Shown here in pieces: positions 1 through 5,640 of a stretch of 7,638 bases of DNA; positions within the stretch are counted from its first letter, which is position 1; each line of letters begins with the position of its first letter. The DNA lies in the NCBI GenBank assembly GCA_946479055.1, contig CAMLEX010000217.1, forward strand, positions 1-7,638, given 5' to 3'. Source of the DNA: an uncultured Bacteroidota bacterium (lineage in GTDB: Bacteria > Bacteroidota > Bacteroidia > Chitinophagales > Chitinophagaceae). A program made the translations under genes and the position numbers. The notes below the pieces were generated by a model, which was given only the letters and a program-made list of their open reading frames with translations, was not told the origin of the DNA and did not search any database.

Positions 1-682
1 TATGATAAAGTATTCCGTCCTCTAACACGAAGGCGCTCATGCCGGGAGCTTCTTGTGTGTATTTCGCCCAGTCTGTGCCGGTGCTCGTTGCGATCTTCTT
101 TCCTTCTTCAGGTGCTGTATCTGTTGGGGCGATATCGCTTTGCCGTGAGCTAACGTTGCCCTTGTTATAGTTGTACTCGATGTTTCCAGAGTGTTGTTGC
201 TCCTTACTGTACGAAACATTGAGGTCATAGTTGAAGTCGCTGCCGTACGACGATGCCCATGGAAATGTCCATCCCATCCGCTGTTTGTATGCCTGCAGTT
301 TTTGAAACGGTGCACGCGACACGGCCCAGAGCATCACATCATGGTTAGCCAGGTGAATCCAAAACCCGTTGAAGCCGTCCGCTATGGCAGAACAATGCGG
401 GCAGCCCGCTGTGTAGTCTGGTCCGAACATGAAGTGGTAGATGAGAAGTTGCGAACGTCCTTTGAAAAGGTCAGTGAGAGACACTTTTCCTTCATCGGTC
501 TCAAATTGGTACTCCTTATCAATTCTAACCCAGGGTAATTCCTGCCGTTTTCGTGCCACATCATCGCTACGCCTCGTCAATTCCTTTTCAGCTTTGAGCA
601 GATCCACCCGGGCCGCCAGCCATTCTTCTTGTGAAACCACTTTATGGTCTTCGATTCCGCGTACAGTTTTAATTTTCGGCAT
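1..682 (-). CDS. DUF899 family thioredoxin-like protein, 3' end cut by window edge
   Basis: The frame is open from ATG at 682 to the left edge, giving 227 residues with no stop, so the C-terminus lies outside the window. I recognise the DUF899 (PF05988) pattern: 'EEWLAAR' and 'LLKAEKELTR' near the N-terminus (about 20-37), 'ELPWVRIDKEY' (48-58), 'LTDLFKGRSQLLIYHFMF' (69-86), then 'GPDYTAGCPHCS' with a C94-P-H-C97 pair, and 'DGILYH' at the truncated end. The family has a thioredoxin-like fold and is presumed cytosolic; its biochemical role is not established, so a redox function is inference from the CxxC pair. Only a few tens of residues should be missing. The start is well fixed by AAGGAGG five bases upstream. 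Base composition (about half GC in sampled lines) is clearly higher than in the adjacent 988-1458 gene, which fits separate acquisition. It lies 163 bases past an attC-like site, in cassette orientation. Confidence 0.88.
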   Translation of the reverse strand, partial: MPKIKTVRGIEDHKVVSQEEWLAARVDLLKAEKELTRRSDDVARKRQELPWVRIDKEYQFETDEGKVSLTDLFKGRSQLLIYHFMFGPDYTAGCPHCSAIADGFNGFWIHLANHDVMLWAVSRAPFQKLQAYKQRMGWTFPWASSYGSDFNYDLNVSYSKEQQHSGNIEYNYNKGNVSSRQSDIAPTDTAPEEGKKIATSTGTDWAKYTQEAPGMSAFVLEDGILYH

Positions 683-687
683 AATGT

Positions 688-694
688 CCTCCTT
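688..694 (-). promoter_or_regulatory. Strong Shine-Dalgarno site for the DUF899 gene
   Basis: AAGGAGG on the minus strand lies five bases before the ATG at 682. It is the only textbook ribosome binding site in the window. The Bacteroidota-like genes to the right show weak or no such site, so this supports both the start choice and a foreign origin of the gene. Confidence 0.75.
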
Positions 695-772
695 AGTTTA
701 TTATGATTACACTGATAAATAAAATTGTTTCAGCAAAGATTTTGCCTAAATATCGTCTGTTTGCTGTCTGAG

Positions 773-802
773 ATTATAGAGAATGTCATAAAAGATAACC
801 AA
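773..802 (-). promoter_or_regulatory. Possible sigma70-type promoter for the DUF899 gene
   Basis: On the minus strand a perfect TATAAT (773-778) is preceded, after 18 bases, by TTGGTT (797-802), which matches TTGACA at only three positions. It lies between the attC-like site and the DUF899 start and would give a leader of roughly 85 bases. It resembles a proteobacterial-type promoter more than the TAnnTTTG type expected in Bacteroidota. The whole gap 683-840 holds no open frame that I would call a gene. Confidence 0.35.
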
Positions 803-840
803 CGGTTACTTGGATGTGGCGATAGTCCGTGTAACATGGT

Positions 841-975
841 GCTAACATCCAGCGCTTTGCGAAGGTTGGGCATTTGAAATGATGTCGCTTCACTTTTGCT
901 CTGCAGTCGATTAATATTCTAAAGCCGAAAGATAGTTCTTCAGCCCAACTTTTGTAAAGGCGCATGTTATGGGCA
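841..975 (-). repeat. attC-like recombination site (integron cassette 3' end)
   Basis: Read on the minus strand, the site begins with R'' TGCCCATAAC (975-966) and ends with R' GTTAGC (846-841). Between them two long arms pair. Positions 943-963 (GCCCAAC, then TTTTGTAAAGGCGC) are the imperfect reverse complement of 852-871 (GCGCTTTGCGAAG, then GTTGGGC). There are 7 perfect pairs next to the centre, then mostly pairs with G-T wobbles, and one extra G that would be extrahelical. The centre (872-942) is 71 bases. Conserved short cores, imperfect arms with unpaired bases and a large variable centre are the known structure of attC sites folded as single strands. The R'' matches the cassette's own 5' core rather than the adjacent R', as expected in an array. 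Confidence 0.72.
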
Positions 976-1489
976 GCCCCAGTACTGTTATGTTTTTCTA
1001 TTTTGGTGTGTCAAAACACGATTTAATGTTAATCCAAATGTCAAAATTATAAATGAAGCAAACCATAATTTAAACCCAAGTCCGCGTCCGGTAATAAATG
1101 AAGAACTTCCTGATTCACTTGTCATAATTGTATTAAGCCGAGAAAATACAAAAGCTAGACAAGTCGCACATAAAGCAAAATAAAGTCCCAATGATTTATT
1201 TCGGATTGTCAAAAAGATTGCAATAAAAAATAATGGATTTGCTAACCATATAACAAAAGGGATAAGCGCTCCACCTAAAAAACTCATCCAACCAAGAAGA
1301 AACAGTGTCAAACTATCCGAGTATGCATTTGGATCTTCTTTTCTGTCAATAAAGAACGCAGGCTGTGTAAGCGAAATAATGAATACTATTAAACTTAGTC
1401 CAATGGTAATTTTCAAATACGTTAGTTGTCGTTTAAAGTTGTCAATAAGTTTTTTCATTTTTTTCGTCGGTCAATCGGGTTGCCCATAA
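846..1489 (-). mobile_element. Candidate integron gene cassette carrying one membrane-protein gene
   Basis: The 644-base unit is bounded by two predicted G/TT crossover points: in GTTATGGGCA (minus strand, 1490-1481) and in GTTAGC (846-841). The order is 5' core, short leader, one gene (1458-988), then the attC-like site, which is the standard cassette layout. If the ends were joined, ATG from the attC end plus TTATGGGCA from the 5' end would form ATGTTATGGGCA. That is the exact complement of TGCCCATAACAT at 975-964, giving 12 perfect pairs. No intI gene is present, so the array could belong to an integron outside the window or be an integrase-less cluster. Seen: repeats and layout. Inferred: mobility. 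Confidence 0.7.
988..1458 (-). CDS. Hypothetical polytopic membrane protein (cassette-borne)
   Basis: I do not recognise a family. The 156-residue product is very hydrophobic. It has a basic amphipathic start (MKKLIDNFKRQ), a first membrane helix at about 16-34, one long or two short helices at about 50-83, another at 88-107 and a last one at about 128-147. A hydrophilic loop with acidic residues (37-48) and a Ser/Gly-rich loop (113-128) lie between them, and the tail is short and basic. No catalytic motif is visible. It probably sits in the inner membrane; its function is unknown. The ATG at 1458 lies 31 bases from the 5' core of the cassette with no clear Shine-Dalgarno, so expression may depend on a promoter outside the cassette. 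The gene is strongly AT-rich (sampled lines about 25-30 percent GC), unlike the DUF899 gene beside it. Small, unknown membrane proteins are common cassette cargo. Confidence 0.75.
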   Translation of the reverse strand: MKKLIDNFKRQLTYLKITIGLSLIVFIISLTQPAFFIDRKEDPNAYSDSLTLFLLGWMSFLGGALIPFVIWLANPLFFIAIFLTIRNKSLGLYFALCATCLAFVFSRLNTIMTSESGSSSFITGRGLGFKLWFASFIILTFGLTLNRVLTHQNRKT

Positions 1490-1490
1490 C
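1481..1490 (-). repeat. 5' cassette core site, inverted copy of the R'' box
   Basis: GTTATGGGCA on the minus strand marks the upstream boundary of the 846-1489 cassette. Its exact reverse complement is the R'' box of the attC-like site at 966-975, so a perfect 10-bp inverted pair flanks the gene. In an integron array this core is the R' of either attI or the previous cassette's attC. Confidence 0.65.
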
Positions 1491-1493
1491 AAA

Positions 1494-1521
1494 TAAATAT
1501 ACAGCACTCCTCCCAAAACAA
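1494..1521 (-). promoter_or_regulatory. Possible Bacteroidota promoter just outside the cassette boundary
   Basis: On the minus strand TTG (1519-1521), a 17-base spacer, then TATATTTA (1494-1501) match seven of the eight positions of the -7 consensus TAnnTTTG. It sits immediately upstream of the GTTATGGGCA core and points into the membrane-protein gene, the position a cassette promoter would occupy. The surrounding stretch 1491-1666 is AT-rich, with no supportable gene. Confidence 0.33.
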
Positions 1522-1666
1522 TAAAATTTTAACTTGTTTTTCAAAAAATTAGTATTCGGGTTTTCATATTGTCAGTGCGGGCAATGAAATTCCAGATTCA
1601 TCTTTGTTATAATCATTGTAGTCGGTTTAAATGCACAACTCTGCGTACCCTACGATCTGCTGCTCA

Positions 1667-4135
1667 TTATTTATTCAACACAAAATTATCACCTGATAGT
1701 TTCCATTCATTATCAAAAAATCCGGCCATTTTTATTTCGTTAACTCCTGACTCTATCATACCAAGGCGATATATCATAAAATCCGGAAAGCCGCTAGCTC
1801 CTGCAAAATATTGATTGGCATTGCTGGCAAACATTCCTTTTAAACCGGTTCCGGCAACAACGCCAACAGAATTTATAGCTGACCCTTTTACGGGCCATAC
1901 AAAATAAGTCCCCAGGTCATCGCCTTCCCAAACCTTATTACCAGCTCTTACCTTATTACGCTCAATTTTTACCGGGCAGTCGTTGAGCAAAATATTGTAA
2001 GCACTATTTGTAGTGGCATTACCATAAATAATAACATTGCGGCCGGCATATTTTTCCGGCGAATATTCTTTATCAGCGATAATATCCACTGCACCGTTCC
2101 CCCGGTAATACCAGGTTTCCGCATCATACCGGGCTTTATCAAAACACCATTTATTTTCTGCCTCATTTCCTTTTGTACCATATACAAAAATCATCCGGTG
2201 ATTAAATGGATCTTTGAAAGTGCCGTAGCGGTGAGGACCCTTGCTATTCAAACCAGGTTTACCTGTAATTATCCATTGATCATTTTTTTTGGCAAGAAAT
2301 AAACTGTCATTTGTACTGATCGTTGTGTATTGTATCGTATTGAGGCTATCGAGTGTAATATCTACTGCAGCATTATTACCAAAATATGCAAGGTCTAATT
2401 TTAAAAGCTGAATATTTTCTGTTACCCCGGTAATTATTTTTACTTTTTTATTTCTGTTGAGTTGTACCCGGCTATATTGCAAGGGATAAATTTGTTGCTC
2501 GATAGATATCCAACGATATTTTGATGATATGCCCGGACTAGCTGTTGTAAAATCAATACTATTCATTGTACTGTCAGGCGCAATAGTATGCCATTTGAAA
2601 AAATCGAAAATAGGCTTCCAATCTACACTCTGATCACCAAACCAATGTCCACCGCCAGGAAATTCATAATAACTCATGTCGTTGTGAAAATCAGCCAGCA
2701 ATTTTCTCATTTGTCTTGCATAGCTGACAGAAACCGTTCTGTCAGAATCGCCGTGAAAAATATATACACCTAAAGATTTATAATTAGCAGCCAGCTTGGG
2801 AACATCGCTTTGATTGCTGGCTCTCAATAAAAGTTGCTCCATACCTGAAGATGCATTTGCTGGTATCAGTCCGTCAGCAGAGCCATACTCCTTTAATGTA
2901 GGATAACCTGCACAGGGTGCTATGGCAGCCCACAGATCAGGATAAGTTGCTCCTAAAAACCAGGTACCATGTCCACCCATGGAATGACCGGTCAAATAAA
3001 TACGCTGTGGATCTGGTTTGAATTTTTCTTTTGCGATATTCAATACCTCCAATGCGTCAAGCCTGCCCCAATCTTCCCAGTTGAATCCTCTGGGCCTGCG
3101 ATTAGTGGCTGCTACCAGGGTACCCCAATCTTTCTGTTTATAAGCTCTTGCCTGCCCAATCGCTTCTACACCTGCACCATGAACAGATAAAAATAAAGCG
3201 GAAGAGTCTTGAATTGATGGCGACTGGGGTGTTACAGCATAATATTGCAGACTGCCATCAATATTACTTACAAATGTTTTGCTGTATTTATCAGCAGGAT
3301 CTACAGCATCGATCATGATCTTCTTTTCATCAATACTTTTTCCTTCATGCATCAATGTAATGATACATTCGTGCTGACCTTTTTCTGAAATGCCGTCTCC
3401 ATTGAATTCAAAGATCACTTTCCGGGTAGACATGGACGGTATGGCCGGTACATTCGTGGTTGCTTCCCTTCCACCAACGATGCTTTTTAGCTGGTAATTC
3501 TTTAATGTAGCGGTTGATGCATTGATCACCACAATAGCTCCCTTCAACAAATTGTTTGATTCTCCCAATTTAATAAAAGGTAAAGTTGGATCCCCGGTAT
3601 TTAACTGAACAGGAATTTTTGGAAATAAAAGTTTAACCGTCATTTGTCCGCCCGGCCGCACATATAATTCGTTCAATCCTTTTTTGAGTATTACCGGGAT
3701 ATACAACCAGCCTGAATTATACGGATCTCCCGCATGCAATTCGCCGTTAAAAAATACGGCGCTGTTACCGCTTATATTCAATAAAGCCGTTTTTGCTTTA
3801 TCAGCATCATAAGTAAAATAAATATATCCGCCACCGCCAACAAATCCCCTGGCCCTGAACCTATTTGTACTATCAGCAGTAATAAGCTGCCATTTCACCG
3901 CTTCACCCCTGTTATTATTAATTCCCAACGCGTCACCTTCAACTGGTTTTTTTAATGTATTGGTATAAAGCTGGTAAGCCAATCTATCGTTGTACAAAGC
4001 CTCCCGGCCGTAACGATGAATTCCGCTTGCTTCAAGGCCTTTTGTAAAATAATATTCTTCCTGGGAAAAAGAATGCTTAAAATTTAACAATGAAATTATA
4101 AAAACTGCAATTCTGAGCTTAACCATAAATAACAT
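1667..4135 (-). CDS. Secreted multidomain alpha/beta hydrolase (prolyl oligopeptidase/esterase-like)
   Basis: The 822-residue product starts with a signal peptide (about 1-24, ending 'SFSQ'). A beta-rich N-terminal part follows, with 'AVFFNGELHAGDPYNSGWLY' (126-145) resembling a sugar-binding-type beta sandwich. The catalytic alpha/beta-hydrolase domain is roughly 285-515: nucleophile elbow G-H-S-M-G-G with Ser385, 'HGDSDRT' with Asp465, and 'GGGHWFGD' with His497, a complete triad in the right order. About 300 further C-terminal residues (516-822) have no family I can name. The fold is that of secreted esterases, PHB-depolymerase-like enzymes and S9 peptidases; the substrate cannot be read from the sequence. 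The ATG at 4135 is favoured by AGGA nine bases upstream; ATG 4126 is an alternative that also leaves a good signal peptide. The gene is divergent from the OmpA gene, with a dyad in its leader. The product is probably periplasmic or extracellular. Confidence 0.85.
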   Translation of the reverse strand: MLFMVKLRIAVFIISLLNFKHSFSQEEYYFTKGLEASGIHRYGREALYNDRLAYQLYTNTLKKPVEGDALGINNNRGEAVKWQLITADSTNRFRARGFVGGGGYIYFTYDADKAKTALLNISGNSAVFFNGELHAGDPYNSGWLYIPVILKKGLNELYVRPGGQMTVKLLFPKIPVQLNTGDPTLPFIKLGESNNLLKGAIVVINASTATLKNYQLKSIVGGREATTNVPAIPSMSTRKVIFEFNGDGISEKGQHECIITLMHEGKSIDEKKIMIDAVDPADKYSKTFVSNIDGSLQYYAVTPQSPSIQDSSALFLSVHGAGVEAIGQARAYKQKDWGTLVAATNRRPRGFNWEDWGRLDALEVLNIAKEKFKPDPQRIYLTGHSMGGHGTWFLGATYPDLWAAIAPCAGYPTLKEYGSADGLIPANASSGMEQLLLRASNQSDVPKLAANYKSLGVYIFHGDSDRTVSVSYARQMRKLLADFHNDMSYYEFPGGGHWFGDQSVDWKPIFDFFKWHTIAPDSTMNSIDFTTASPGISSKYRWISIEQQIYPLQYSRVQLNRNKKVKIITGVTENIQLLKLDLAYFGNNAAVDITLDSLNTIQYTTISTNDSLFLAKKNDQWIITGKPGLNSKGPHRYGTFKDPFNHRMIFVYGTKGNEAENKWCFDKARYDAETWYYRGNGAVDIIADKEYSPEKYAGRNVIIYGNATTNSAYNILLNDCPVKIERNKVRAGNKVWEGDDLGTYFVWPVKGSAINSVGVVAGTGLKGMFASNANQYFAGASGFPDFMIYRLGMIESGVNEIKMAGFFDNEWKLSGDNFVLNK

Positions 4136-4161
4136 GTTATCATTCCTGATATAAAAATCAG

Positions 4162-4180
4162 CGGTAATTTAAAATTACCG
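4162..4180. promoter_or_regulatory. Perfect inverted repeat in the divergent intergenic region
   Basis: CGGTAATTT, one central A, then AAATTACCG form a perfect 9-bp dyad 26 bases before the hydrolase ATG. Beside it, on the minus strand, is TATCTTTC (4181-4188), seven of eight matches to TAnnTTTG, though no TTG lies at the right distance. The dyad would then cover the transcription start and could be an operator. A one-base loop makes a terminator unlikely. Confidence 0.4.
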
Positions 4181-4280
4181 GAAAGATAAAACTGTATTTT
4201 TTATATCCCCGTTTTTTCAACTCAATACCTGTTTTAAGCAATTCACTCACTACCTGATTTTTCTGTGCCTATTCAACCAA

Positions 4281-4288
4281 TAGTTTTG
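4281..4288 (+). promoter_or_regulatory. Bacteroidota -7 promoter element for the OmpA-family gene
   Basis: TAGTTTTG is an exact TAnnTTTG match, 23 bases before the GTG start at 4312, and would give a short leader. The -33 TTG is not clear at the usual distance, so the call rests on the -7 box and its position. Confidence 0.45.
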
Positions 4289-4311
4289 ATTTACTATTAA
4301 AACTTAACACC

Positions 4312-5598
4312 GTGAACAGGAAGATCATTATCGCATTACTCATTGCCATATTACCTTTCGCAGCAGACGCCCAGCTTGGCGGCTTATTAAATAAGGTAAA
4401 AAATAAAGCAAAACAACGTGCCGACAATAAAATTGACAGGGAAATCGATAAATCTCTTGATGAAGTAGAAGGCAAGAAAAAAGCGGAACCAGTAGCTTCG
4501 ACTTCGTCTTCAAATAAGGCGGAGAATAAAGAAACAGAAGAAGATTCAGCTCCTAAAAGTTTTTCGAAATATGATTTTATTCCCGGAGAACAAATATTAT
4601 ACTACGACAATTTTGAAGGCGAAGCTCTTGCAGAATTGCCTACGGCCTGGAATACCAGCGGTACCGGTGAAGTAACCACACTTGATAAATATCCCGGCAA
4701 CTGGCTGCGGCTGCATAAACCATTTACTTATCTCAGCAGCAATCAAAAAGAATTTGGTGAAAATTATACCGTCGAATTTGATGTCATCCTGCAATTGAAA
4801 AACACAGGCTGGATGTATCCCGAATTGTATTTCGGCTTATTTGCTTCAAAAGATGAACCCAATGGCGGCAATAACTTTTTAAAAGATCAAAAAAAATATG
4901 CTTCTGTAGTGACTACCATCATGCCTGCGGAATTTAAAAACTCCAAAGTAAGAGTGAATTCCTATCTCGAAAGCAGGTCTTATTTCACCGGCGACAATAA
5001 AACGTATGAGTCATTGGAAAAATTTTATGGCAAGCCGGTACATGTAGCAATACAAGTACAGAAAGAAAGATTCAGAATGTGGATCAATGAGGAAAAATTG
5101 TTTGACGCACCTAAGGGAGTCCCCGCTGGAATTATTATGAACCAGTTGTATTTTGAAGTAAGTCATACCAATTACAAAGAAGAACAGTATGCGATCTATG
5201 TTAGCAATATAAAAGTGGCTACAGGCAAACCGGACACTCGTCATAAACTCATTGAGGAAGGCAAATTTTCCACTACAGGTATTCTTTTCGATTTTCAAAG
5301 TGCTGTTATCAAACCTGAATCTTATGCAGTGGTAAAAGATATTGCTTCGGTGCTAAAAGAAAATCCATCTATCCGTGTAAAAGTAACAGGCCATACCAGC
5401 AGCGATGGAGATGATAACGCCAATATGGAATTGTCGAAGAAAAGAGCTGCGGCGGTTAAAGATCTTTTGGTAAGCGAATTTGGTTTGGATGCCGCTCGTT
5501 TGGAATCAGAAGGCAAAGGTGAAACGCAGCCTGTTGCCGACAATAAAACCAAAGAGGGCAAAGTATTGAACCGGAGAGTTGAGTTTATCAAACTATAA
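4312..5598 (+). CDS. OmpA-family envelope protein with N-terminal beta-sandwich-like region
   Basis: The 428-residue product starts at GTG; MNRKIIIALLIAILPFAADA (1-20) is a clear signal peptide. Next comes a Lys/Glu-rich, probably helical or disordered segment (22-85), then a 'FIPGEQILYYDNFEGEALAE' region leading into a beta-rich domain (about 90-300) resembling LamG/concanavalin-like folds. The C-terminal OmpA domain is about 320-428, with 'ILFDFQSAVIKPES', 'GHTSSDGDD', 'LSKKRAAAV' and 'LNRRVEF'. OmpA domains bind peptidoglycan diaminopimelate through a conserved Asp and Arg. Here Arg378 is kept, but the Asp position (363, in 'GHTS') is Ser. The protein is presumably periplasmic, perhaps tied to the outer membrane; there is no lipobox Cys. 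No terminator is seen before the carboxypeptidase gene 42 bases on, so the two are probably co-transcribed. The GTG is kept because no ATG before the signal peptide is in frame. Confidence 0.88.
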   Translation: MNRKIIIALLIAILPFAADAQLGGLLNKVKNKAKQRADNKIDREIDKSLDEVEGKKKAEPVASTSSSNKAENKETEEDSAPKSFSKYDFIPGEQILYYDNFEGEALAELPTAWNTSGTGEVTTLDKYPGNWLRLHKPFTYLSSNQKEFGENYTVEFDVILQLKNTGWMYPELYFGLFASKDEPNGGNNFLKDQKKYASVVTTIMPAEFKNSKVRVNSYLESRSYFTGDNKTYESLEKFYGKPVHVAIQVQKERFRMWINEEKLFDAPKGVPAGIIMNQLYFEVSHTNYKEEQYAIYVSNIKVATGKPDTRHKLIEEGKFSTTGILFDFQSAVIKPESYAVVKDIASVLKENPSIRVKVTGHTSSDGDDNANMELSKKRAAAVKDLLVSEFGLDAARLESEGKGETQPVADNKTKEGKVLNRRVEFIKL

Positions 5599-5640
5599 AA
5601 ACACTACGCATTTCCTTTTTAAAACGGCAAATTTTCTTTT

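Noticed and set aside
382..564. Short open frame inside the DUF899 gene that suggested a frameshift near the 'LTDLF' codons
   Set aside because: I re-translated the minus strand from 682 to the edge. The main frame is intact (ctt ttc aaa gga cgt), so there is no frameshift and the short frame is out of phase with the real gene.
191..722. Two plus-strand open frames over the left end (191-538 and 441-722)
   Set aside because: They are antisense to a recognisable DUF899 protein with a strong start site and have no family features.
980..987. CAGTACTG palindrome just after the membrane-protein stop codon
   Set aside because: An 8-base palindrome is expected by chance in a window this size and it is not part of the attC arms.
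1485..1610. Second attC site for a cassette upstream of the membrane-protein gene
   Set aside because: Only the 8-bp outer arms ATAACAAA/TTTGTTAT pair. The inner arms are missing or badly out of register, so it is mentioned only as a weak possibility and not annotated.
1569..1814. Plus-strand 81-residue frame over the 3' end of the hydrolase
   Set aside because: Its larger part is antisense to the hydrolase coding region and shows no motif, signal peptide or ribosome binding site.
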